Shown: positions 10,050 through 19,190, counted from the first letter of the stretch. The stretch is DNA of 64,000 nucleotides from Deltaproteobacteria bacterium (GCA_020444165.1 JAHLLK010000007.1:62001-126000); one strand, 5' to 3'. The notes: generated from the letters alone by a model not told the origin. Translations and numbers: made by a program.

Positions 10050-10078
10050 TTGACCCCAAAAATACCGCTCGGTATATT
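10050..10078 (+). promoter_or_regulatory. Promoter with TetR operator
   Basis: A -35 box TTGACC (10050-10055), 17-base spacer and -10 box TATATT (10073-10078). The perfect palindrome ATACCGCTCGGTAT (10062-10075) covers the end of the spacer and the -10 box. The regulator's ATG lies only 7 bases after the -10 box, implying a leaderless transcript and autorepression. Confidence 0.7.
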
Positions 10079-10084
10079 TTGGCC

Positions 10085-10690
10085 ATGAAGCCCCCCCCCG
10101 ACAGCAAGGCCCAGCGCACCACCCAGCACATCCTGGAGAAGGCGGCCCCGGTGTTCAACAAGCGGGGTTTCGCCGGCACCACCCTCGCCGACATCACCGC
10201 GGCCACCGGGCTCACCAAAGGCGGCATCTACGGCAACTTCCAGAACAAGGACGAACTGGCCTGCCGGGCCTTTGACCACAACCTGCAGCGGGTGGTGAGC
10301 TTCATCTGGCGGGAGATGCACGGCGAGACCACCGTGGTGGGGCAGCTCATGGCCTACCCCCGGGCCTACCGCAAGATCTTCCGCGAGCTGAGCGACCTGG
10401 GCGGCTGCCCCATCCTGAACACCGCGGTGGACGCCGACGACACCCACCCGGAGCTGCACCGCCTGGCCCTGGCGGCCATTGACCGCTGGCGGAACGGCCT
10501 CATGAACCTGGTGCGGCGCGGCCAGGCCAACGGGGAGATCCGGGCCGAGGTCGAGCCGGCCCGGGTGGCCGAGACCATCATCAGCCTGGTGGAGGGCGGC
10601 AGCGCCATGGCCAAGGCCACGGGCCGGGTCAGCTTCATGATGCACGCGCTGGACCAGATCGAGAGCCTGATCTCGGCCAGCAGGGCGTAA
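10085..10690 (+). CDS. TetR-family transcriptional regulator
   Basis: 201 residues. The N-terminal helix-turn-helix (about residues 12-58) has the family pattern ILEKAAPVFNKRGFAGTTLADI then GLTKGGIYGNFQNKDEL, and the C-terminal ligand-binding half resembles the AcrR/TetR_C group (YRKIFRELSDLGGCPILN). The same 14-base palindrome occurs at its own promoter and at that of the following operon, so it most likely represses itself and the molybdopterin oxidoreductase/OYE/Fe-S operon until a ligand, perhaps a substrate of those enzymes, binds. The ATG at 10085 is used rather than the TTG two codons upstream. Confidence 0.9.
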   Translation: MKPPPDSKAQRTTQHILEKAAPVFNKRGFAGTTLADITAATGLTKGGIYGNFQNKDELACRAFDHNLQRVVSFIWREMHGETTVVGQLMAYPRAYRKIFRELSDLGGCPILNTAVDADDTHPELHRLALAAIDRWRNGLMNLVRRGQANGEIRAEVEPARVAETIISLVEGGSAMAKATGRVSFMMHALDQIESLISASRA

Positions 10691-10696
10691 TTTTTT

Positions 10697-10725
10697 TTGG
10701 CCTCAAATATACCAAACGGTATTTT
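10697..10725 (+). promoter_or_regulatory. Second TetR-type operator and promoter
   Basis: ATACCAAACGGTAT (10709-10722) matches the operator at 10062 with one mismatch in the half-site. It lies at the same offset between a TTGGCC (10697-10702) and a TATTTT (10720-10725) as in the regulator's own promoter. It would control the operon starting at 10786. Confidence 0.65.
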
Positions 10726-10785
10726 TTGCGAACTATAGCCGCCCGACTCGGGCTTGGCCCCGGGCCGGATTCAGGGGAGCGAAAC

Positions 10786-13023
10786 ATGGGCATTTGGCAC
10801 AAGACGGGGTGCGTGCTCTGCGCGCAAAACTGCGGCCTGGAGATCCTGGTGGAGGACGGCCGCATGACCCGGGTGCGGCCGGACAAGGACAACCCCCGCA
10901 GCCTGGGGTACGCCTGCCGCAAGGGCCTGAACGTGCTGTATTACCAGTACAACAAGGAGCGCCTGACCACCCCGCTGAAGCGGGTGGATGGCGGGTTCCA
11001 GCCCATCGGCTGGGACCAGGCCCTGGACGAGATCGCGGCCAAGCTGGGCGGGCTGGTGGCCGAGCACGGCCCCCGCTGCCTGGCCTATCTGGGCGGCGCG
11101 GCCCAGGGGGGCCAGATGGAGGCCGCCTTCGGCCTGACCCTGATTCGCGGCCTCGGCTCCCAGTACTACTATTCCTCGGCCGGCCAGGAGTTCAGCGGCC
11201 ACTGGTGGGTCACCGGCCGGGTCATCGGCAAGCAGTACAACATCGCCATCCCCGACGAGCACGCCACCGAGGTTTTGGTGGCCTGGGGCTGGAACGGCAT
11301 GATGAGCCACCAGATGCCCCGGGCCCGCAAGGTGCTCACCGAGTTCAGCAAGGACCCGGCGCGGATGCTGGTGGTGATCGACCCCCGCCGGAGCGAGACC
11401 GCGGCCATCGCCAACCTGCATGTGCCGGTGCGCCCCGGCGCCGACGCGCTCCTCATGAAGGCCATGCTGGCCCTCATCCTGGCCGAGGGCTGGGAGAACA
11501 CCGCCTACCTGGCCGCCCACGTGGCGGGCTGGGACCAAGTGAGCCCCTGGTTCCGGGCTTTCGACGTGGCCGCCGCCCTGGAGGTCTGCGGCCTGGCCTA
11601 TGACCAGGTGCGGAAGTTGTGCCGCATCCTCACCACCCGGCGCTGGTGCGTGCACCCGGATCTGGGCATCTACATGGGCCGCAAGAGCACCCTCTCCTCC
11701 TATTTGCTGCACCTCCTGCTCGCGGCCTGCGGGGCCATCGGGGTGCGGGGCGGCAACGTGGTGCCCGGCTTCCTGGTGCCCATGGGCTTTCACGCCGACG
11801 AGCGGAACCCCCAAGTCTGGCGCACCGTGGCCACGGGTTTGCCCCCGGCCGCGGCCGGCTCCTTCCCCCCGGCCGCCCTGCCCGAGGAGATCCTGAGCGA
11901 TCACCCCGAGCGGCTTCGGGCCGTGTTGGTCAGCGCCAGCAACCCGCTGCGGGCCTACCCTGACACCACGGCCTATGAGGAGGCCTTCGGCCGCCTGGAC
12001 CTCCTGGTGGTCTCGGACATCGCCCTTTCCGAGACCGCCCGCCTGGCCCATTACGTGCTCCCTTCCCGCTCCTTCTACGAGTCCTGGGACGGCAGCTTCT
12101 TCCCCAACACCTACCCCGGGGTGTACTTCCAACTGCGGCGGCCCCTGGTGGAGCCGGCGCCGTTGTGCAAGGAGCCGGCCCAGATGCACACCATGCTGGC
12201 CGAGCGCCTGGGCCTGATCCCGGAAATCCCCGCCCCCCTGGTGGAAGCGGCCCAGGGCAACCGCCTGGCCTTTGGCGCGGCGCTCATGGGCTGGGCCGGC
12301 ACGGAGCCCCGGGCGGCCCGGGCCATGCCCTTTGTCCTGGCCCAGACCCTGGGCCGGGCCTGGGACAGCGCGGCCCAGGCCATGGCCTGGGGCATCCTCA
12401 TGACCGGTCCCCGGGCGCTCCGGGAAAACGCGGCCCGGGCCGGTTTCGCCCCGGGCCTGGATCAGGGCGACCGCATTTTCCAGGCCCTGTTGGACCACCC
12501 CGAGGGCGTGTGGGTGGGCCAAGCCGACGCCGCCAACCCCCTGGCCGGCGTCTCGACCCCCTCGGGCAAGCTGGAGGTGCATATCCCCGAACTGGCCGCC
12601 GAGGCCGCGGCCCTGGACGCGGCCTCCGAGGCCCGGGCCCTCCGCCTGCCGGAGGAGTTTCCCCTGATCCTTAACGCCGGCCGGCATATGGACTACAATG
12701 CCAATACCAACATGCGCGACCCGGCCTGGAACCAGGGCAAGCGGGCCTGCACCGTGGCGCTCTCCCCGGACGACGCCGCCCGGCTGGGCCTGACCGACGG
12801 CCAGCGGGTGCAGGTCTCCACCGCGGCGGGCCAGGGAGAGGGCGAGTTGCAGGTCACCGACCAGGTGCGCCCCGGCACGGTGCTGATCCCCCACGGCTTC
12901 GGCCTGATCCACGACGGCCAGGTCTACGGCCTCAACGTGAACCGGCTGACCAAGGGCAGCCACCGCGACCCCCTGGGCACCCCGCTGCACCGCTACGTGC
13001 CCTGCCGGGTGGAGGCGGCGTGA
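10786..13023 (+). CDS. Molybdopterin oxidoreductase, catalytic subunit
   Basis: A 745-residue DMSO-reductase-superfamily enzyme. Cys9, Cys12, Cys16 and Cys44 form a [4Fe-4S] motif, followed by the molybdopterin domain and the C-terminal dinucleotide-binding domain (FPLILNAGRHMDYNANTN, then a beta-barrel to HRYVPCRV). No Tat signal. It is the first gene of a three-gene operon with an OYE-family flavoenzyme and a QueG-like Fe-S protein under apparent TetR control, so it probably acts on an unsaturated or aromatic compound sensed by TetR, but the substrate cannot be read from sequence. It differs clearly from the other molybdopterin enzyme at 1548. The start ATG at 10786 has an AGGGGAG site. Confidence 0.85.
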   Translation: MGIWHKTGCVLCAQNCGLEILVEDGRMTRVRPDKDNPRSLGYACRKGLNVLYYQYNKERLTTPLKRVDGGFQPIGWDQALDEIAAKLGGLVAEHGPRCLAYLGGAAQGGQMEAAFGLTLIRGLGSQYYYSSAGQEFSGHWWVTGRVIGKQYNIAIPDEHATEVLVAWGWNGMMSHQMPRARKVLTEFSKDPARMLVVIDPRRSETAAIANLHVPVRPGADALLMKAMLALILAEGWENTAYLAAHVAGWDQVSPWFRAFDVAAALEVCGLAYDQVRKLCRILTTRRWCVHPDLGIYMGRKSTLSSYLLHLLLAACGAIGVRGGNVVPGFLVPMGFHADERNPQVWRTVATGLPPAAAGSFPPAALPEEILSDHPERLRAVLVSASNPLRAYPDTTAYEEAFGRLDLLVVSDIALSETARLAHYVLPSRSFYESWDGSFFPNTYPGVYFQLRRPLVEPAPLCKEPAQMHTMLAERLGLIPEIPAPLVEAAQGNRLAFGAALMGWAGTEPRAARAMPFVLAQTLGRAWDSAAQAMAWGILMTGPRALRENAARAGFAPGLDQGDRIFQALLDHPEGVWVGQADAANPLAGVSTPSGKLEVHIPELAAEAAALDAASEARALRLPEEFPLILNAGRHMDYNANTNMRDPAWNQGKRACTVALSPDDAARLGLTDGQRVQVSTAAGQGEGELQVTDQVRPGTVLIPHGFGLIHDGQVYGLNVNRLTKGSHRDPLGTPLHRYVPCRVEAA

Positions 13024-13078
13024 GCCGGTTGGCGCGGGAAACCTCAACCAGGGGGCGCGGCCCCCAGGGAGCAAGAAA

Positions 13079-14170
13079 ATGATCGATCTCTTCACCCCGG
13101 TCCGTCTGGGTAATATGAGCCTGGCCAACCGTTTTGTGCGCTCGGCCACCTGGTTGGGCCTGGCCACCGAGGAAGGCGAGGTCACCGCGCGGCTGATCGA
13201 CACCATGGTGGCCCTGGCCCAAGGCCAGGTGGGACTCATCATCTCCGGCCACGCCTACGTGGTGCCCGAGGGCCGGGCCAGCTTCCAGCAGGTGGGGGTG
13301 TACCAGGACTCCCTGATCCCGGGCCTCACCCAAATGGTCCAGGCGGTGCACGCGGCCGGCGGCAAGTTTGTGTTGCAGTTGGCCCACGCCGGCTGCTTCG
13401 GCCGGGTGGCGCCGCCCCTGGTGGTCTCGGACTTCCCCCAGCTCTCCGACAAGCCCCGCCAGGAGATGAGCGCGGCCTACCTCGCCTCCCTGCCCGCGGC
13501 CTACGCCGCCGCGGCCCGGCGGGCCCGGGCGGCCGGCTGCGACGGGGTGCAGATCCATGCGGCCCACGGCTACCTCCTGAGCCAGTTCCTCTCGCCGTGG
13601 TTCAACCGGCGCACCGATGAGTACGGCGGCGCGGTGGCCAACCGTTGCCGGCCGCACCTGGAGGTGCTGAGGGCCGTCCGGGCCGAGGTGGGTCCCGATT
13701 ACCCCGTGCTCATGAAAATCAACGGCCGGGATTACATCGAAGGCGGCCTGGAGCTGGCCGACACCCTGGAAGCCCTGAAAATCCTGGCCCCGGCGGGGCT
13801 CACCGCCGTGGAGCTGAGCGGCGGCCTCCTGACCCAACCCAAAACCTCGCCCTCCCGCTTCGGGGTCAAGCGGCCGGACCAGGAGGCCTACTTCCGGGCC
13901 GAGGCCAAGAAGGTAAAGGAGACCATCGATCTGCCGCTGATCCTGGTGGGCGGCATGCGTACGTTGGAAGTGGCCCAGGAGATGGTGGACAGCGGCACCG
14001 CTGATTTCATCTCCCTGTGCCGGCCCCTGATCCGGGAGCCCGGCCTGGTGGCCCGCTGGGCCAGCGGCGACCGCCGCCCGGCCACCTGCCTGTCGGACAA
14101 CCAGTGCTTTGCCCCGGGCATGGCCGGCAAGGGCGTGTACTGCGTGGTGGAGCATCCGGACCAGGAATGA
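13079..14170 (+). CDS. Old-Yellow-Enzyme-family NADH:flavin oxidoreductase
   Basis: A 363-residue FMN-dependent TIM barrel. It begins DLFTPVRLGNMSLANRFVRSAT, shows the FMN/substrate motif GVQIHAAHGYLLSQFLSPWFNRRTDEYGG (first 20 residues: GVQIHAAHGYLLSQFLSPWF) with the catalytic His pair region, then LVGGMRTL and DFISLCRPLIREP. The C-terminus has CLSDNQCF, reminiscent of the Fe-S cysteines of 2,4-dienoyl-CoA-reductase-type OYEs, but it stops after the barrel, so the FAD/NAD module is absent. It reduces activated C=C bonds or related groups. It shares the operon with the preceding molybdopterin enzyme (55 bases apart). Confidence 0.88.
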   Translation: MIDLFTPVRLGNMSLANRFVRSATWLGLATEEGEVTARLIDTMVALAQGQVGLIISGHAYVVPEGRASFQQVGVYQDSLIPGLTQMVQAVHAAGGKFVLQLAHAGCFGRVAPPLVVSDFPQLSDKPRQEMSAAYLASLPAAYAAAARRARAAGCDGVQIHAAHGYLLSQFLSPWFNRRTDEYGGAVANRCRPHLEVLRAVRAEVGPDYPVLMKINGRDYIEGGLELADTLEALKILAPAGLTAVELSGGLLTQPKTSPSRFGVKRPDQEAYFRAEAKKVKETIDLPLILVGGMRTLEVAQEMVDSGTADFISLCRPLIREPGLVARWASGDRRPATCLSDNQCFAPGMAGKGVYCVVEHPDQE

Positions 14171-14230
14171 TAACTTCGCCGCTCCGCCGGCAACCCGGCG
14201 GGGCGGCGCCCCCCCCCAAGTGAGGCGCAC

Positions 14231-15211
14231 ATGCCCGCAGAAGCCCAGCTAGAGGAGACCACCCCCTACCCCGCGGCGGAGATCAAGGCGATCTGCCGCG
14301 AGGCCGGGGCCGACGACGTGGGCCTGGTGGATCTTGGCCGCGCGGCCCTGGACCGGGACCGGGAGGGGATTCTCCACGTGTATCCCCTGACCCGGACCAT
14401 CATCTCCCTGGTGGTGACCAACAACCGCGAGAACCTCCAGAGTCCGGCCCGCTACGTGGCCAACGAGGAGTATCACCACACCGGCGACCGCATCTCCCAC
14501 CTTGCCCGGGAGATCCTGCGCCGCCTGAACCGGCGGGGCATCCGGGGGGTGGTGGTGAACAAGTCCTGGCCCATGGCCGTCAACCGCATGCCCGGCAAGA
14601 TCTGGGACGTGGGCCACAAGACCATGGCCGTGGAGGCCGGCCTGGGGCAGATGGGCCTGAACCGCCTGGTGCTGCACCCCGGGTTCGGCGCGGCCATCCA
14701 GTTGGACAGCATCCTCATCAACGCCGCCGTGGACGTCTACGACCAACCCCTGGCCGAGAATCCCTGCTTCAACTGCAACCTCTGCGCCGCGGTCTGCCCC
14801 ACCGGGGCCATCAGCCCGGACCGGCCCTTTGACTTCCTGGCCTGCCTCACCCACACCTACCGGGACAACTACATCGGCTTCGCCAACTGGGTGGAGGCCC
14901 TGGTCACGGCCCAGAATATCGATGAATACCATCAGGAGTTCGACCCGCGGGAGACCGCCCAGATGTGGCAGTCCCTCATGTTCCGCCTGAACTACCGCTG
15001 CTCCTACTGCATGGCCGTGTGCCCGGCCGGCGAGGAAGTGAAGCCCGGGTACCTGCGGAACAAAAAGCAGCACCTAGACACCATCCTCCGCCCCCTCAAG
15101 GACCGCCAAGAGCCGGTCTACGTCACCGCCGGCTCCCCCGCCGCCGAACGGGCCGCCAAAAACCCGGCCAAAGAAGTGCGGGTGGTCAAGGGCATGGCCA
15201 GGAAAGCCTAG
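14231..15211 (+). CDS. QueG-like 4Fe-4S protein
   Basis: 326 residues related to epoxyqueuosine reductase QueG and the Fe-S part of reductive dehalogenases. Cys179, Cys182, Cys185 and Cys189 form a ferredoxin-type cluster site, and Cys257, Cys260 and Cys264 plus an upstream Cys supply a second. The N-terminal half corresponds to the cobalamin-binding region in QueG, though I cannot confirm corrinoid binding. The position as third gene behind a molybdopterin enzyme and an OYE suggests a reductase or electron-transfer role in that pathway rather than tRNA modification. The start follows GTGAGGCGCAC. Confidence 0.7.
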   Translation: MPAEAQLEETTPYPAAEIKAICREAGADDVGLVDLGRAALDRDREGILHVYPLTRTIISLVVTNNRENLQSPARYVANEEYHHTGDRISHLAREILRRLNRRGIRGVVVNKSWPMAVNRMPGKIWDVGHKTMAVEAGLGQMGLNRLVLHPGFGAAIQLDSILINAAVDVYDQPLAENPCFNCNLCAAVCPTGAISPDRPFDFLACLTHTYRDNYIGFANWVEALVTAQNIDEYHQEFDPRETAQMWQSLMFRLNYRCSYCMAVCPAGEEVKPGYLRNKKQHLDTILRPLKDRQEPVYVTAGSPAAERAAKNPAKEVRVVKGMARKA

Positions 15212-15327
15212 GAATTGTGGGGGGAAGGACCTTTTTTTGAAAAAAAGGGTCCCTTGCACCCCAGAAAGGCTGCGCCTTTCTGGGGACCCCGCTCCCTCCC
15301 CCCACACCCCCCTTCCCCCAAAAAACT
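15212..15327 (+). repeat. Operon-end hairpin repeat, copy C, with nested hairpin
   Basis: Starts at the stop codon of the QueG-like gene. The right arm is interrupted by a second hairpin, CCCCAGAAAGG/CCTTTCTGGGG (about 15257-15287), which other copies lack; the arm then resumes with CTCCCTCCCCCCACACC and CCCCAAAAAACTT. Confidence 0.8.
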
Positions 15328-15512
15328 TCCTATGGTTCCTGGGGTCGGGAAGGAGATATCTACGAGAAGGAATTCCGGTTGGCAATGCGGGTCAGCGACA
15401 ATCGCAGTCCGGCCCGCCGCGGCCCGGGATTTGACGGGAGGCGGGGCCTTGGCTATGCTTCTGTTTCGGTAGCCTGGAAATTTGCTATTTCAGAGAAGAG
15501 GTTAAAGCCACC

Positions 15513-16142
15513 GTGCGGGAGATCGACCGGCTGCATGTCCTGACCGACACCGAGCTGCAAAGCCGCTATTCCCACGAGGAACTGGCCGAGCTGGCCAGCG
15601 CCGGCGGGGCCGGACTGATCCAGTTCCGCCAGAAGCAGGGCTCCACCCGCGTCCTGATCGAAACGGCCCGCCAGATGCAAATCATCTGCCGCCGCCGGGG
15701 GGTGCGGTTCATCGTCAACGACCGCCTGGACGTGGCCCTGGCCGCCGAGGCCGACGGCGTGCACCTGGGCCAAGACGACTTCCCCCTGGCCCTGGCCCGG
15801 GAAATCCTGGGGCCGGGCAAGATCATCGGCGGCTCGGCCTCCAATCTGGCAGAGGCCAAGCTCTGCCGGGCCAGCGGGGTGGACTACATCGGCCTGGGCC
15901 CGGTGTACCCCACCGGCTCCAAGGCCGACGCCGCCCCGGCTCACGGCCTGGACCTGGTGGGCCGGGTGGCCCGGGAGCTGGGCCGGCCCATCATCGCCAT
16001 CGGGGGCATCGACGCCGCCCGGGCCGGCGCGGTGCTCCGGGCCGGGGCCCACGGCATCGCGGTGATCTCGGCCGTGTGCTGCCAGGCCGACCCCACCCAG
16101 GCCGCGGCCCGGCTCCGGGCCGTGGTGCAGGGCCTCCTCTGA
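15513..16142 (+). CDS. thiE: Thiamine-phosphate synthase
   Basis: A 209-residue TIM-barrel enzyme that joins HMP-PP and HET-P to thiamine phosphate. Seen motifs: GAGLIQFRQK, VNDRLDVALAAEADGVHLGQDD (strand 4-5 phosphate/Mg site), GSASNLAEA, DYIGLGPVYPTGSK and IAIGGID. A GTG start at 15513 follows AGAAGAGGTT. It is followed after 55 bases by thiM, forming a salvage pair. I looked for a TPP riboswitch in the leader and saw none of its conserved sequences. Confidence 0.92.
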   Translation: MREIDRLHVLTDTELQSRYSHEELAELASAGGAGLIQFRQKQGSTRVLIETARQMQIICRRRGVRFIVNDRLDVALAAEADGVHLGQDDFPLALAREILGPGKIIGGSASNLAEAKLCRASGVDYIGLGPVYPTGSKADAAPAHGLDLVGRVARELGRPIIAIGGIDAARAGAVLRAGAHGIAVISAVCCQADPTQAAARLRAVVQGLL

Positions 16143-16197
16143 AACTCACCCCGCCCGCTCCCTGGACGCGGGCCACCCAACCCCGGAGAGGACCACC

Positions 16198-17001
16198 ATG
16201 GAGAATCTGGCCCGCCAGGCCGCGGAAAACTTGGCCAAGATCCGCGAAAAACAACCGCTGATCCACAACATCACCAACTTCGTGGTCATGAACTCCACGG
16301 CCAACGCGCTCTTGGCCTGCGGCGCTTCGCCGGTGATGGCCCATGCGGCCGAAGAGGTGGAGGAGATGGTCTCCTTTGCCGGGGCCCTGGTGCTGAACAT
16401 CGGCACCCTGACCCCGGTGTGGCTGGAGGCCATGCTCCTGGCCGCCAAGAAGGCCCGCGCCTTGGGGGTGCCCAGCCTGCTGGACCCGGTGGGCTCCGGC
16501 GCCACCCTGCTGCGCACCCGGGCCAGCCGGCGCATCCTGGCCGAGGCCGGGGTCAACGTGGTGCGGGGCAATGCCTCGGAGGTGCTGTCGCTGACCGACC
16601 AGGCCGGACGGACCAAGGGGGTGGACGCGGCCCACACCGTGGACCAGGCGGCGGCCGCCGGGCAGAACCTGGCCCTGGCCATCGCCACCCCGGTGGCCAT
16701 CACCGGCCCGGTGGACCTGATCACCGACGGCCGGCGCACCCTTCGGGTGGCCAACGGCCACGCCCTGATGGCCAAGGTCACCGGCACCGGCTGCCTGGCC
16801 AGCGCCATCATCGGCGCCTTCCTGGCCGTGGAGCCCGACCCCCTCTTGGCCACCGCCGGGGCGCTGGCCTACGTGGGGCTGGCCGGAGAAAGGGCCGCGG
16901 CCGTGTCCCCCGGCCCGGGCAGCCTGGCCATGCACATGCTGGACGCCCTTTACACCCTGACGCCCGAGGAGCTGGCCCGGGGGGCCCAGATCACGGCCTA
17001 A
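16198..17001 (+). CDS. thiM: Hydroxyethylthiazole kinase
   Basis: 267 residues, a ribokinase-fold ThiM that phosphorylates hydroxyethylthiazole in thiamine salvage. Diagnostic stretches are PLIHNITNFVVMNSTANALLAC (first 20: PLIHNITNFVVMNSTANALL), GASPVMAHA, LLDPVGSGAT, VRGNASEV and the catalytic GTGCLASA near residue 197. It overlaps functionally with thiE just upstream and is co-transcribed with it. Length is normal for the family. Confidence 0.95.
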   Translation: MENLARQAAENLAKIREKQPLIHNITNFVVMNSTANALLACGASPVMAHAAEEVEEMVSFAGALVLNIGTLTPVWLEAMLLAAKKARALGVPSLLDPVGSGATLLRTRASRRILAEAGVNVVRGNASEVLSLTDQAGRTKGVDAAHTVDQAAAAGQNLALAIATPVAITGPVDLITDGRRTLRVANGHALMAKVTGTGCLASAIIGAFLAVEPDPLLATAGALAYVGLAGERAAAVSPGPGSLAMHMLDALYTLTPEELARGAQITA

Positions 17002-17002
17002 G

Positions 17003-17102
17003 GGCTTTTCGAAAATTTGGGAAGATGTGGGGGAAGGGCTCTCTTCGGGGGAAAAAAGGATCCTTCCCCCCCTCCCCCTTTCCTCAAAAAACCTCACAAA
17101 TT
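17003..17102 (+). repeat. Operon-end hairpin repeat, copy D
   Basis: A more diverged copy with GATGTGGGGGAAGG on the left, GGATCCTTCCCCCC on the right and CTCAAAAAACCT at the distal end, placed just after thiM. Confidence 0.7.
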
Positions 17103-17308
17103 TGATGGGGAAGAGCAGTAGCCGACATTACGGCCTGAAAACTGCCAGACCAGATGCCGCCCCCCCGAACCGCGACTTCCTCCAAGCCGCACCGCTCGGT
17201 GTTCTCCGTTGGACGGCCATATCTGGCAGTTTTTGCGCTATTTGTGTCATTGCTGCCAGCAGGCAATTGCCGTAGGCTGAGGCCATCACCCCGGCAAGGT
17301 TGGGCGGC

Positions 17309-18295
17309 ATGCACCGTTTGGTAGAGTTCGTGATATTTCCCGACGCCCTGGGCCTGGACCTCACCGGGCCCCTGGAGGTGTTCCACACCGCCACCGCCTT
17401 CCTGGCCCATGAAGGGCAGGCGGACCTGGGCTATACCTGCCGCTTCGTGTCCCTGGCCCCGAGCCCGGTGCGGCTCAGCTCCGGCCTGGCCGTGGTCGCC
17501 GAGCCGCCGCCGCCCCTGCCCCCGGTCCCGGACCTGTTGGTGTCCCCGGGCGGCCCCGGGGCGCGCGCGGCGGAGCAGGACCCGGAACTGGTGGCGTTCT
17601 TCCGGGCCCGGGCCCGGCAAGCCCGGCGAGTGGTCTCGGTGTGCAACGGGGCTTTTATCCTGGCCGCGGCCGGGCTGTTGGACGGCCGCCAAGCCACCAC
17701 CCACTGGCGCTCCAGCGAAGAACTGGCCGCCCGCTACCCCCGGGTGCGCCTCACCCCCGACGCCATCTACACCCGGGACGGGCGCATCTACACCAGCGCC
17801 GGGGTGACCGCGGGCATCGACCTGGCCCTGGCCATCGTGGAGGAGGACTTCGGCCTGTCCCTGGCCGTGGAGGTGGCCCGGCTCCTGGTCTTGTATTTGC
17901 GCCGGCCCGGAGGGCAGTCCCAGTTCAGCGCCCCCCTTGCGGCCCAGGCCGCAGCGGGCCGGCGCTTCGCCGGCCTGCACGCCTGGCTCCTGGCCCATCT
18001 GGACCAGCCCACCTCCGTGGCCCAGATGGCCGAGCGCGCCGCCATGAGCCCCCGCAACTTCGCCCGGGTCTTCAAGAGCGAGACCGGCCTGACCCCCAAC
18101 AAGTACCTGGAAACCCTGCGCCTGGACCGCGCCCGGGAGATCATCGCCGCGGGAGGGGACTCCCTGGAAAACATCGCCCAGGCCTGCGGCTTCGGCCGCG
18201 AAGAACAACTCCGGCGCTCCTTCCTGCGCCGCTTCGCCGTGACGCCCTCGCAATACCGCCTGCATTTTCTTCAGCCCCCGGCCGGGAGCATGTAG
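17309..18295 (+). CDS. GlxA-type AraC-family regulator with DJ-1/PfpI domain
   Basis: A 328-residue two-domain regulator. Residues 1-190 form a DJ-1/PfpI (class I amidotransferase-like) sensory domain with the nucleophile-elbow region VVSVCNGAFILAAAGLLDG, and residues 220-320 form an AraC DNA-binding domain (SVAQMAERAAMSPRNFARVF, then IAQACGFGREEQLRRSFLRRF). Members regulate amine, carnitine, glycine-betaine or arginine genes in several bacteria, so a link with the amine-related genes in this window is possible but unproven. The ATG at 17309 is preferred over the TTG three codons earlier. The gene is isolated between two hairpin repeats. Confidence 0.9.
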   Translation: MHRLVEFVIFPDALGLDLTGPLEVFHTATAFLAHEGQADLGYTCRFVSLAPSPVRLSSGLAVVAEPPPPLPPVPDLLVSPGGPGARAAEQDPELVAFFRARARQARRVVSVCNGAFILAAAGLLDGRQATTHWRSSEELAARYPRVRLTPDAIYTRDGRIYTSAGVTAGIDLALAIVEEDFGLSLAVEVARLLVLYLRRPGGQSQFSAPLAAQAAAGRRFAGLHAWLLAHLDQPTSVAQMAERAAMSPRNFARVFKSETGLTPNKYLETLRLDRAREIIAAGGDSLENIAQACGFGREEQLRRSFLRRFAVTPSQYRLHFLQPPAGSM

Positions 18296-18296
18296 G

Positions 18297-18379
18297 AGAG
18301 TTGGGAAAATGTGGGGGGAAACCCCTTTTTTTGGAAAAAAGGGGGTTTCCCCCCACACCCCCCTTCCCCCAAAAAACTT
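18297..18379 (+). repeat. Operon-end hairpin repeat, copy E
   Basis: Stem GTGGGGGGAAACCCC with T7/A6 tip and GGGGGTTTCCCCCCAC (18311-18355), followed by CCCCCAAAAAACTTC. It lies four bases after the GlxA-type gene. Confidence 0.85.
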
Positions 18380-18510
18380 CATAGTCTTAAGGGGGTATGA
18401 GGTAAGCCGGCATCGCCCGGCAGTTCCGGTCAAACGTGGGGGAACGGCTGAAGGCAGCCCGGTAAGGATACTTCAACAGTCTTTTAGGCTATGAGGAGGA
18501 GGAAAAAACC

Positions 18511-19167
18511 ATGGATCAATCCGCCGCGCCGCGCACCCTGGGCGCCGTGATCTACCCCAATTTCGAGCCCTTGGACCTGTACGGCCCCCTGGAGATGTTC
18601 GGGATGGTGGAGCCCCGGCTCCGCCTGGTCATGGTGGCCGCGGCGCCGGGGCCGGTGGCCTCCACCCCCGGTCCCCAGACCGTGGCGGAGTTCGGCTTCG
18701 CGGACTGCCCGCCTTTGGACCTCCTCTTGGTGCCGGGCGGCATCGGCACCCGGAGCGAGGTGGCCAACCAGACCCTGCTCAGTTTCCTGGCCGCCCGGGT
18801 CCCCGCGACCCGGCTCACCCTGTCCGTGTGCACCGGGTCCTGGCTGCTGGCGCGGGCCGGGTGCCTGGACGGCCGCCGCGCCACCTCCAACAAGGCCGTG
18901 TTCCGTCTGGCCGAGGTGCAGAGCGCCGCGGTGACCTGGGTGCCCCAGGCCCGCTGGGTGCAGGACGGACCCTTTTACACCGCCTCCGGGGTGTCGGCCG
19001 GCCTGGACATGTCCCTGGCCGTGATCGCCGCCCTGTACGGCGAGGCCGAAGCCGCGCGCATCGCCCAGCGCACCGAGTATGTCTGGCAGCGCGACCCGGA
19101 CCAGGACCCCTTTTACCCCTACCTTAACAGCCTGGTGCCCCCGGACCCGGCCGGCGTAGCGCGCTGA
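18511..19167 (+). CDS. DJ-1/PfpI family protein
   Basis: 218 residues forming a single DJ-1/PfpI-like domain without the AraC DNA-binding part of its neighbour. The nucleophile elbow is LTLSVCTGSWLLARAGCLDG and the end of the domain is ASGVSAGLDMSLAVIAALYG. These proteins include isonitrile hydratases, glyoxalase-III-like enzymes and chaperones; the sequence resembles the isonitrile-hydratase-like group but I cannot fix the activity. The start has an excellent AGGAGGAGG site. It probably forms an operon with the downstream MBL-fold gene (23 bases). Confidence 0.85.
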   Translation: MDQSAAPRTLGAVIYPNFEPLDLYGPLEMFGMVEPRLRLVMVAAAPGPVASTPGPQTVAEFGFADCPPLDLLLVPGGIGTRSEVANQTLLSFLAARVPATRLTLSVCTGSWLLARAGCLDGRRATSNKAVFRLAEVQSAAVTWVPQARWVQDGPFYTASGVSAGLDMSLAVIAALYGEAEAARIAQRTEYVWQRDPDQDPFYPYLNSLVPPDPAGVAR

Positions 19168-19190
19168 CCGGTTGAGCTAAGGAGAACCCC

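Noticed and set aside
15328..15512. TPP riboswitch upstream of thiE
   Set aside because: The conserved CTGAGA and ACCTGATCTGGATAAT-like segments are not present.
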